Shown here: one piece after another, positions 36,424 to 44,114 of the stretch
Layout: every line of letters begins with the position of its first letter
Numbering within the stretch: the stretch's first letter is position 1
Assembly (NCBI RefSeq): GCF_001889525.1
Contig: NZ_CP018192.1
Span: forward strand, 1,747,493-1,811,492
Length of the DNA: 64,000 bases
Source of the DNA: Granulibacter bethesdensis
GTDB lineage: Bacteria; Pseudomonadota; Alphaproteobacteria; Acetobacterales; Acetobacteraceae
Reading direction: 5' to 3'
Program-made: the position numbers and the translations under genes
Notes under the pieces: generated by a model
What the model saw: only the letters and a program-made list of their open reading frames with translations
Database searches by the model: none
What the model was told of the DNA's origin: nothing

Positions 36424-36456
36424 AAAAAAACGCTGTAGCCGGAAGCGGCTACAGCG
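36424..36456 (-). terminator. Terminator of gene D
   Basis: Minus strand CGCTGTAGCC pairs with GGCTACAGCG, followed by seven T residues. It is nearly the same hairpin as the terminator of gene G (46,930-46,962), showing that 3' flanks were duplicated together with the genes. Confidence 0.88.
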
Positions 36457-36509
36457 TGTGACTGATCAAACATCAATGATGCATCCCTGCAGTAAGAAGC
36501 AGAGTCAGT

Positions 36510-38245
36510 CAGATCTTCATCCGAACTGGCTCCGGCTGAGTGCGGAGACACCGACGAGCGTGATCTGGGTATTATCGGTCAGGGTGAAGTGCATGTTGCC
36601 GGACCCGTCCACGCTCTGCGTGGCATAAGATGCATCCGCCTGCGCACCGGAAAATCCGTTCAGGATCAGACGATCAACACCCACCGTAAACCCGCTGATC
36701 GTATCGGAGCCGCCAGCCTGGCCATTGGCAAACGCAAACGCATCCACGACAGAACTGTTCGTGCTGCCAATCATCAGCGCATTGCCAGTCCCTGCGAACA
36801 TCGCCGTGCCGTTTCCAGCAGCACCGGTCAGCGTTTCGTTCCCGGTACCAGCCACCAGAACATTGCCGTTGCCCGTCGAGGACAGAACATCGCCATTGCC
36901 ACCGCCCAGAACCGTCGCGTCTCCCGTGGCGAGGATCATGTTCGAGCCTGCCTGACCACCAACATACAGACCATTACTGCCCGAGCTGACAGACACACTG
37001 CCTGTGCCGCCAATGATCGTATCGGAAGAACCATGCCCCGTATAATCCAGCACTGCGCCACTTGCACCAAACGCAATCAAACCGGGACCGGTGGTCGAAC
37101 CAAACAGGTTGACCGTACCCCCATTGCCAGCAACGATCAGGTCACTGCCACCATTGGCCGTATAATCAACAGTTCCCCCGGTGCCAAAGACCGTCGCGCC
37201 ACCATCACCACCCACAACAGTGCTGGCACCCGTTCTCTGGATGAAGGTCGTGACATTGTTATTGCTGATCGTGGCATAAGTCGCGCCGCCAGCACCAACA
37301 ATCGTGTTCGCGCTCGCCATGACTGACACCGTATCCGCGCCCTTGCTCCATGCCACGTTGCCAGCAGCAGACAGATTCACCTGACTCCCCGCACTACCCG
37401 TCACGATTGTATCTCTGCCAGCAGCTGCATTGATCGTATCACGGCCCTGGCCGCCCCGGATCGTCGCCGCACCATCACCGTCATTGAACAGCGTGGCCCC
37501 GCTGCCGCCTATCAGAATATCCCCACTGCCTCTTGCCTGCAGAACACCACCGCCAGAGCCGCTCTGAAGCGTGTCGGCACCCGTGCCGCCCATGATCGTG
37601 TCAGCCTGCGAGCCACCCACCAGATACTGGTTCAGCGTCGTGTTCAGCTGCAACATAAGCGGCGCCGCCTCGTTCGACAGCACCAGCTTTACCATTGTCG
37701 GAGAAGTGCCACCGGTCGGCTGGAAGACAAGGTTGTGCAACGCCGTTGATACGTCGGTGGATGTACCCGTCACACTGTAAGTCTTGCCATCCGTGCTGAC
37801 TTCACCAGCACCAAGATTCGCATAGCTCCCGGTGTAAGCAGCATCAAAGCCGAAATCAGCCGTCATGCTGGAGGCCGTGCCAACAAGAGACACGCTCTGT
37901 GCCGGCAGAATACCACCCGTTGCATAAAGCACAGTGGAACCATTCGCACCCTCCTTCGCAAGGAAGACGCGATTGCCCGGCCCGTCATTCGCAAAGTTCA
38001 GGCTGTAGCTGCCATTCCCCGTCACAACGCTGATATTGTTGCCGCCCTGTGTCACATAGCCCTGGCTGTCATAGCCGAGACTGCTCAGATCAACCTGATC
38101 GTCACTCTGGAAACCGCTGATCACAACACCGGAGACGACAGCGCCGTTCTGCAGTGTTAGTGTTCCGCTGCCAATCCCGGCAAAGGTCAGGGAACCACTG
38201 AGTACGCCACCAGAAGAGACGCTTACAGCGCCCTGACCGGCAATC
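36510..38245. repeat. Long near-identical tract shared with genes C and E (copy in D)
   Basis: Partner of 32,425-34,160 at an offset of 4,085 bases. Similarity stops sharply within the NDVIAG linker: D then reads like E and H (ggcaatcacgtcattcaccg), while C reads ggcgattacgtcgttcacag. Confidence 0.85.
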
Positions 38246-41028
38246 ACGTCATTCACCGCAACACCGCCAGCAAAGATCAACTGCCCGCCACCAGAGGTCA
38301 CAACCGTCCCACTGGCAACGCCACCGGACTGGATGCTTTGCAACGCACCGCTACCGGTCACTTGTGCATTATACGCCAGGCCACCCAAAGTCTGCAGCGT
38401 ACCCTGCAACACGGTACCACTCGCGACACCGCCCGCATCCACGAACTGGCTGCCCGAGCTGACCACCGTGCCAATCGCGATACCACCCGAATACACACTC
38501 TCGCTTCCACCCGACAGTACCGTGCCGGAGGCGATACCTCCGCTGCTGATGAATTCATTGCCGCCGATCAGCACCGTGCCGCTTGCCGTGCCGCCCCTCA
38601 GATACAGATCACCATTGGTAGTCATCCGGGTGCCAGATACCGATGCACCAGTCTGCACAATCATCGTGCCATTGTTCAGCAGCGTGCCGATCGTGGAGCC
38701 ACCGGAAGAAACGATCAGGTCGCTGGCCTGATTCTCGATAGCAACACCGGATACCCTGGCGCCGGAAGAAACTGTCAAGTTACCACCTGACAAAACGGCA
38801 GACTGCACAACACCGCCGTTCAGCAGGACCATATTACCCGCAAGAGTGATCACCGTGCCGAGCGCGGAACCGCCAGACGAAACAGTCTGCAAACCACCGG
38901 AATTGATCACAGTGGTGCTGGCAATACCACCGGCGGAAATAACTTGCGTCCCACCGCCTGATAAAACAATTCCCGTCGTTATGGCCCCGGAAGAAAGCGT
39001 TTGAGAGCCAGAACCCTGCACAGAAATGCCGCTCACAACCACGCCGCTCAGCAGAACCTGATTGCCGCCCGCACTGAATACAGTCCCACTGATAACAGCA
39101 CCACTATTTACATACTGCACACCACCAGAGCTCAATACCGTGCCCGAAGCCGTAGCACCGGAGGAAACAGTCTGTGTGCCACCGGAAAGCAAAGTGACGG
39201 TGACCGCAGAACCACCCATCATAATCATCTGCGAGCCGCCTGCGCTGACCTGTGTCGCGATGGTCACACCACCGGAGCTGACAGTCTGCAATCCGCCGGA
39301 GCTGATCTGTGCACCACTGTCGATACCAGCCGACAGTACAACCTGTATGCCACCTGCGCTGACTTGCGCAGCAACTGCGACACCTCCGGAATTGACCTGC
39401 TGGCTACCGCTGACGAGCTTCGTACCACTGGCAATACCTCCAGCCCAGACATTCTGTGTACCACCTGCACTGATCTGCGCAGCGCTGGCAACACCGGAAG
39501 AATTAACCTGCTGAATGGCGCCAACAAGCTGGGTATCATTGGCCAGACCACCAGAATAAACAACCTGAAAACCGCCTGAACTGACCTGGGCCGCACTCGC
39601 AACGCCACCGGTGAAAATATCCTGCTCACCACCTGAACTAATCAGTGTGCCACCGGCCACACCCCCGGAGGAAACATACTGGAAAGCACCAAGCTCGACC
39701 TGTGCACTGACAGCGCTACCATACACATATTGTCTACCACCAGAGATGAACTGCGTGGCACTGGCAAGACCGCCGGAGGATACGAATTGCTGACCACCAG
39801 CGCTCAGCTGTACAGCGTTAGCAACACCACCCGCAGAAATCGTCTGCTGGCCGCCAGAACTGATCTGTGTCGCGATGGTCACACCACCGGAGCTGATAGT
39901 CTGCAACCCGCCGGAGCTGATCTGTGAACCACTGTCGATACCAGCCGACAATACAGTCTGTATGCCACCTGCACTGATTTGTGCAGCAACTGCAACGCCT
40001 CCGGAATTGACCTGCTGACTGCCGCTGACCAGCTTCGTACCACTGGCAATGCCTCCAGCCCAGACATTTTGTGTACCACCTGCACTGACCTGCACACCGC
40101 TGGCAACACCGGAAGAATTAACCTGCTGAATGGCGCCCACAAGCTGGGTATCGTTGGCCAGACCGCCAGAATAAACAACCTGAAAGCCACCTGAACTGAC
40201 CTGGGCCGCACTCGCAACGCCACCGGTGAAAATATCCTGCTCACCACCTGAACTAATCAGTGTGCCACCAGCCACACCCCCGGAGGAAACATACTGGAAA
40301 GCACCAAGCTCGACCTGTGCACTGACAGCGCTACCATACACATACTGCAGGCCACCGGAACCGAGCAGTGCGGCCCTGGCAACGCCCCCAGAGGAAACAT
40401 ATTGTCTGCCACCCGAGAGAAACTGCGTAGCACTCGCAAGACCACCGGAGGATATGAATTGCTGACCACCAGCGCTCAGCTGCGCAGCGATGGAAACACC
40501 ACCGGAAGAAATTGTTTGCTGACCGCCAGAACTAATCTGTGTCGCGCTGGCAAGACCACCAGACACAACCTGCTGACCGCCAGAACTAATCTGTGTCGCG
40601 CTGGCAAGACCACCAGACACAACCTGCTGACCGCCAGAATTGATCTTTGTCCCGCTTGCAACACCCCCGGACACAACCTGCTGACCGCCCGAGCTGACGA
40701 CCGTGTTACCTGCGAAACCATTAAGAGCAATAAACTCTGAACCACCTGCGCTTACCGTGGTAGAAAATGCAACACCAGCAGACAGCACCCTATTCGTACC
40801 GCCCGAGCTGACGATCGTGTTACTTGCGACACCCGCAACACGCTGGTTTGCCAAATTCCGAATTGTCGTCGAGACAGCAAGACCACCGGAGCTAACGGTC
40901 TCCGTGGAAACGCCGGTGAGCTGCGTATTGATGGTCGTGCCCAGCACATCCACCGTAGCGGAGCCGACGGAGCCATTCAACGTTATGCCACTTGACGTAA
41001 CACCCGCAGAAACAACGATATCAGCCAT
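36517..41028 (-). CDS. AIDA-repeat / RTX-like protein D (1,503 aa)
   Basis: Leader MADIVVSAGVTSSGITLNG with SATVDVLGTTINTQL (N1 type, near-identical to E). An AAGGGGGG ribosome site precedes it. The AIDA array spans about residues 50-920. Its first part consists of Gln-rich repeats of the type GGLASATQISSGGQQVV and includes a 615-bp duplication. A distinct block, GVVQSAVLSGGNLTVSSGARVS through GGLAYNAQVTGSGALQS, is shared almost base for base with gene H. The linker and Ig-like segment are followed by the T2 C-terminal domain from LNTTLNQYLVGG (residue ~1129), near-identical to C. It is a single-gene unit with its own promoter-like sequence and terminator. Confidence 0.82.
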   Translation of the reverse strand: MADIVVSAGVTSSGITLNGSVGSATVDVLGTTINTQLTGVSTETVSSGGLAVSTTIRNLANQRVAGVASNTIVSSGGTNRVLSAGVAFSTTVSAGGSEFIALNGFAGNTVVSSGGQQVVSGGVASGTKINSGGQQVVSGGLASATQISSGGQQVVSGGLASATQISSGGQQTISSGGVSIAAQLSAGGQQFISSGGLASATQFLSGGRQYVSSGGVARAALLGSGGLQYVYGSAVSAQVELGAFQYVSSGGVAGGTLISSGGEQDIFTGGVASAAQVSSGGFQVVYSGGLANDTQLVGAIQQVNSSGVASGVQVSAGGTQNVWAGGIASGTKLVSGSQQVNSGGVAVAAQISAGGIQTVLSAGIDSGSQISSGGLQTISSGGVTIATQISSGGQQTISAGGVANAVQLSAGGQQFVSSGGLASATQFISGGRQYVYGSAVSAQVELGAFQYVSSGGVAGGTLISSGGEQDIFTGGVASAAQVSSGGFQVVYSGGLANDTQLVGAIQQVNSSGVASAAQISAGGTQNVWAGGIASGTKLVSGSQQVNSGGVAVAAQVSAGGIQVVLSAGIDSGAQISSGGLQTVSSGGVTIATQVSAGGSQMIMMGGSAVTVTLLSGGTQTVSSGATASGTVLSSGGVQYVNSGAVISGTVFSAGGNQVLLSGVVVSGISVQGSGSQTLSSGAITTGIVLSGGGTQVISAGGIASTTVINSGGLQTVSSGGSALGTVITLAGNMVLLNGGVVQSAVLSGGNLTVSSGARVSGVAIENQASDLIVSSGGSTIGTLLNNGTMIVQTGASVSGTRMTTNGDLYLRGGTASGTVLIGGNEFISSGGIASGTVLSGGSESVYSGGIAIGTVVSSGSQFVDAGGVASGTVLQGTLQTLGGLAYNAQVTGSGALQSIQSGGVASGTVVTSGGGQLIFAGGVAVNDVIAGQGAVSVSSGGVLSGSLTFAGIGSGTLTLQNGAVVSGVVISGFQSDDQVDLSSLGYDSQGYVTQGGNNISVVTGNGSYSLNFANDGPGNRVFLAKEGANGSTVLYATGGILPAQSVSLVGTASSMTADFGFDAAYTGSYANLGAGEVSTDGKTYSVTGTSTDVSTALHNLVFQPTGGTSPTMVKLVLSNEAAPLMLQLNTTLNQYLVGGSQADTIMGGTGADTLQSGSGGGVLQARGSGDILIGGSGATLFNDGDGAATIRGGQGRDTINAAAGRDTIVTGSAGSQVNLSAAGNVAWSKGADTVSVMASANTIVGAGGATYATISNNNVTTFIQRTGASTVVGGDGGATVFGTGGTVDYTANGGSDLIVAGNGGTVNLFGSTTGPGLIAFGASGAVLDYTGHGSSDTIIGGTGSVSVSSGSNGLYVGGQAGSNMILATGDATVLGGGNGDVLSSTGNGNVLVAGTGNETLTGAAGNGTAMFAGTGNALMIGSTNSSVVDAFAFANGQAGGSDTISGFTVGVDRLILNGFSGAQADASYATQSVDGSGNMHFTLTDNTQITLVGVSALSRSQFG
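38240..38815. repeat. Module shared by genes D and H (copy in D)
   Basis: This stretch is nearly identical to 52,070-52,645 in gene H (offset 13,830). It encodes the irregular segment from about VVQSAVLSGGNL to GGGQLI. It breaks the 19-residue rhythm and looks like a cassette moved between two genes 14 kb apart. Confidence 0.8.
39251..40345. repeat. 615-bp tandem duplication inside gene D
   Basis: The sequence at 39,251-39,865 repeats from 39,866 at a constant offset of 615 bases (205 codons), with scattered substitutions. The second copy then gains one extra repeat unit near 40,345-40,400. Because 615 is not a multiple of 57, the duplicated block contains shortened AIDA units. Confidence 0.8.
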
Positions 41029-41055
41029 GGCAGTCCCCCCTTAATACGGACAAAA

Positions 41056-41084
41056 AATTATTATTTCTATCAAGAATAGGTAAA
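41056..41084 (-). promoter_or_regulatory. Predicted sigma70-like promoter of gene D
   Basis: On the minus strand TTTACC, a 17-base spacer and ATAATT lie 28 bases upstream of the ATG. The same block (TTTACCTATTCTTGAT) is conserved before gene E while surrounding bases differ. Consensus match is moderate. Confidence 0.4.
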
Positions 41085-41180
41085 ATATCACAGTATTCAG
41101 ATTGGAAATAGAAAAATCGTATTAAAATTAAAGGAAGCATGCTATTTTTATTGTTAATTTATAAATAAATTTCATTTGAT

Positions 41181-41218
41181 AAAAAAAAGGAGAGCCATAT
41201 TATTTGCGGCTCCCCCTT
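41181..41218 (-). terminator. Terminator of gene E
   Basis: Minus strand GGGGAGCC pairs with GGCTCTCC (one G-T pair) across the loop gcaaataatat, followed by eight T residues. It resembles the terminator of gene F, including the loop. Confidence 0.8.
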
Positions 41219-41251
41219 CGTTTTATGTCAACAGCCTGTTCAGTCAGATCT

Positions 41252-43888
41252 TCATCCGAACTGGCTCCGGCTGAGTTCGGTCACGCCGGTCAGCGTGATC
41301 TGGGTATTATCGGTCAGGGTGAAGTGCATGTTGCCGGACCCGTCCACGCTCTGCGTGGCATAGGACGCATCCGCCTGCGCTCCGGAGAACCCGTTCAGGA
41401 TCAGACGATCAACCCCCGCCGTAAACCCGCTGATCGTGTCGGAGCCGCCAGCCTGGCCATTGGCAAACGCAAATGCATCCACAACAGAACTGTTCGTGCT
41501 GCCGATCATCAGTGCATTGCCAGTCCCCGCAAACATCGCCGTGCCATTGCCTGCGGCACCGGTCAGCGTTTGGTTCCCGGTTCCAGCCACCAGAACGTTG
41601 CCACTCCCCGTCGAGGACAGAACATCCCCATTGCCACCGCCCAGAACCGTCGCGTCTCCCGTGGCCAGGATCATGTTCGAACCGGCAGTGCCACCAACAT
41701 AAAGACCGTTACTGCCGGAGCTGACAGAAACACTCCCTGTGCCGCCAATGATCGTATCCGAAGAACCGTGCCCTGTATAATCCAGCACCCCGCCGCTCGC
41801 ACCAAACGCAAGCAAACCGGGACCAGAGGTCGAACCAAACAGGTTGACCGTGCCACCAGTGCCGGCAACGACAAGGTCACTGCCACCATTGGCCGTATAG
41901 TCAACAGTGCCACCCGTACCAAACACCGTCGCGCCACCATTACCACCGACAACAGTGCTGGCACCCGTGCTCTGGATGAACGTCGTCACATTGTTATTGC
42001 TGATCGTGGCATAGGTCGCGCCGCCAGCACCAACAATCGTGTTCGCGCTCGCCATCACTGACACCGTATCAGCGCCTTTACTCCATGCAACATTGCCGGC
42101 AGCAGACAGATTGACCTGACTGCCAGCACTCCCCGTCACGATTGTATCTCTGCCAGCAGACGCATTGATCGTATCACGGCCCTGACCGCCCCGGATCGTC
42201 GCCGCACCATCACCGTCATTGAACAGCGTGGCCCCGCTGCCGCCTATCAGAATATCCCCACTGCCTCTTGCCTGCAGAACACCACCGCCAGAGCCGCTCT
42301 GAAGCGTGTCGGCACCCGTGCCACCCATGATCGTGTCAGCCTGCGAGCCACCCACCAGATACTGGTTCAGCGTCGTGTTCAGCTGCAACATAAGCGGCGC
42401 CGCCTCGTTCGACAGCACCAGCTTTACCATTGTCGGAGAAGTGCCACCGGTCGGCTGGAAGACAAGGTTGTGCAACGCCGTTGATACGTCGGTGGATGTA
42501 CCCGTCACACTGTAAGTCTTGCCATCCGTGCTGACTTCACCAGCACCAAGATTCGCATAGCTCCCGGTGTAAGCAGCATCAAAGCCGAAATCAGCCGTCA
42601 TGCTGGAGGCCGTGCCAACAAGAGACACGCTCTGTGCCGGCAGAATACCACCCGTTGCATAAAGCACAGTGGAGCCATTCGCACCCTCCTTCGCAAGGAA
42701 GACGCGATTGCCCGGCCCGTCATTCGCAAAGTTCAGGCTGTAGCTGCCATTCCCCGTCACAACGCTGATATTGCTGCTGCCCTGTGTCACATAGCCCTGG
42801 CTGTCATAGCCCAGACTGCTCAGATCAACCTGATCGTCACTCTGGAAACCGCTGATCACAACACCGGAGACGACAGCGCCGTTGTCACCGATGACAAGCG
42901 TTCCGCTGCCAACGCCCGAGAAAGTCAGGGAACCACTGAGTACGCCACCACTATCGACAGTGATCGTCCCGTTACCGGCAATCACGTCATTCACCGCAAC
43001 ACCGCCAGCAAAGATCAACTGCCCGCCACCAGAGGTCACAACCGTCCCACTGGCAACGCCACCGGCGGAAATAACTTGTGTCCCCCCATCGGACACAAAG
43101 ATTCCCCTCGCTATTGCTCCGGAAGAAAGCGTTTGAGAGCCAGACCCCTGCACAGAAATGCCGCTCACAACCACGCCGCTCAGCAGAACCTGATTGCCGC
43201 CAGCGCTGAATACAGTCCCACTGATAACAGCACCACTATTTACATACTGCACACCACCGGAGCTCAATATCGTGCCCGAAGCCGTAGCGCCGGAGGAAAC
43301 AGTCTGCGTGCCACCAGATAGGAGGAGTGCCGAAAATGCGGAACCGCCAGACTGAACAGATTGGTTCCCACCATTGCTGACAACGGCGCCACTCGCAATA
43401 CCGCTATCGAAAACAGCCTGCTCACCAGCCGAGCTGATAACCGTGGCACTCGCGACACCGCCAGCGGAAACAGCCTGCGTTCCCCCCGATCTGACGATCG
43501 TGCTATGCGCGACACCTTCACTGAAAACAACCTGCTGACCGCCCGAGCTGACGACCGTGTCACTTGTGACACCATCAGGACTAACAAGTTCTATACCACC
43601 AGCACTTACCGTGGTAGAAACAGTGACACCTCCGCTCAGCACACCCTGCGTACCGCCCGAGCTGATGACGGTGCTACTTGCAACACCGCCAGAATTAACC
43701 CTCTGGACTGCAGAATTGCCAATTGTCGTCGAGATAGCGAGGCCACCGGCACTAACGCCCTCCGTGGAAACGCCGGTCAGCTGCGTATTGATAGTCGTGC
43801 CTAGCACATCCACCGTAGCGGAGCCGACGGAGCCATTCAATGTTATGCCACTGGACGTAACGCCCGCAGAAACAACGATATCAGCCAT
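41252..43888 (-). CDS. AIDA-repeat / RTX-like protein E (878 aa)
   Basis: I start it at ATG 43888 (MADIVVSAGVTSSGITLNG), seven bases after GGAGGG. An earlier in-frame ATG at 43912 would add MLHSGGTA, which is just the ribosome-site region. The leader is near-identical to D. The AIDA array is short (about residues 50-295). The linker NDVIAGNGTITVDSGGVLSG with SGFQSDDQVDL, the Ig-like segment and the T2 C-terminal domain from LNTTLNQYLVGG (residue ~506) follow. It is almost identical to C and D up to roughly 42,150; nearer the 3' end it differs (NASAGRDTIVTG, FIQSTGAS, end LTGVTELSRSQFG). The last residues match F better than C or D, suggesting exchange at the 3' end. Confidence 0.82.
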   Translation of the reverse strand: MADIVVSAGVTSSGITLNGSVGSATVDVLGTTINTQLTGVSTEGVSAGGLAISTTIGNSAVQRVNSGGVASSTVISSGGTQGVLSGGVTVSTTVSAGGIELVSPDGVTSDTVVSSGGQQVVFSEGVAHSTIVRSGGTQAVSAGGVASATVISSAGEQAVFDSGIASGAVVSNGGNQSVQSGGSAFSALLLSGGTQTVSSGATASGTILSSGGVQYVNSGAVISGTVFSAGGNQVLLSGVVVSGISVQGSGSQTLSSGAIARGIFVSDGGTQVISAGGVASGTVVTSGGGQLIFAGGVAVNDVIAGNGTITVDSGGVLSGSLTFSGVGSGTLVIGDNGAVVSGVVISGFQSDDQVDLSSLGYDSQGYVTQGSSNISVVTGNGSYSLNFANDGPGNRVFLAKEGANGSTVLYATGGILPAQSVSLVGTASSMTADFGFDAAYTGSYANLGAGEVSTDGKTYSVTGTSTDVSTALHNLVFQPTGGTSPTMVKLVLSNEAAPLMLQLNTTLNQYLVGGSQADTIMGGTGADTLQSGSGGGVLQARGSGDILIGGSGATLFNDGDGAATIRGGQGRDTINASAGRDTIVTGSAGSQVNLSAAGNVAWSKGADTVSVMASANTIVGAGGATYATISNNNVTTFIQSTGASTVVGGNGGATVFGTGGTVDYTANGGSDLVVAGTGGTVNLFGSTSGPGLLAFGASGGVLDYTGHGSSDTIIGGTGSVSVSSGSNGLYVGGTAGSNMILATGDATVLGGGNGDVLSSTGSGNVLVAGTGNQTLTGAAGNGTAMFAGTGNALMIGSTNSSVVDAFAFANGQAGGSDTISGFTAGVDRLILNGFSGAQADASYATQSVDGSGNMHFTLTDNTQITLTGVTELSRSQFG

Positions 43889-43916
43889 GGCAGTCCCTCC
43901 TGAATGCAGCAAAAAT

Positions 43917-43945
43917 AGATTACTATTTCATCAAGAATAGGTAAA
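43917..43945 (-). promoter_or_regulatory. Predicted sigma70-like promoter of gene E
   Basis: Minus strand TTTACC, 17-base spacer, TAATCT, 29 bases before the ATG. It is conserved with the gene D upstream region, where the whole ~160-bp flank is homologous. Confidence 0.4.
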
Positions 43946-44040
43946 GTGTCACAGAATGCAGATTAAAAATAGAAAAATCTTATTGAAATTAAAGGAAATA
44001 TACTGTTTTTATTATTAATTACAAATAAATTTTATTCGAT

Positions 44041-44083
44041 AAAAAAAGAGGGGAGAGCCAGATTATTTGCTGCTCTCCCTTCT
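44041..44083 (-). terminator. Terminator of gene F
   Basis: Minus strand AAGGGAGAGCA pairs with TGGCTCTCCCCTC-type sequence, followed by seven T residues. The loop sequence (gcaaataatct) is shared with the gene E terminator. Confidence 0.8.
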
Positions 44084-44114
44084 TTTTGTGCCAACAGCGT
44101 GTTCAGTCAGCGCC

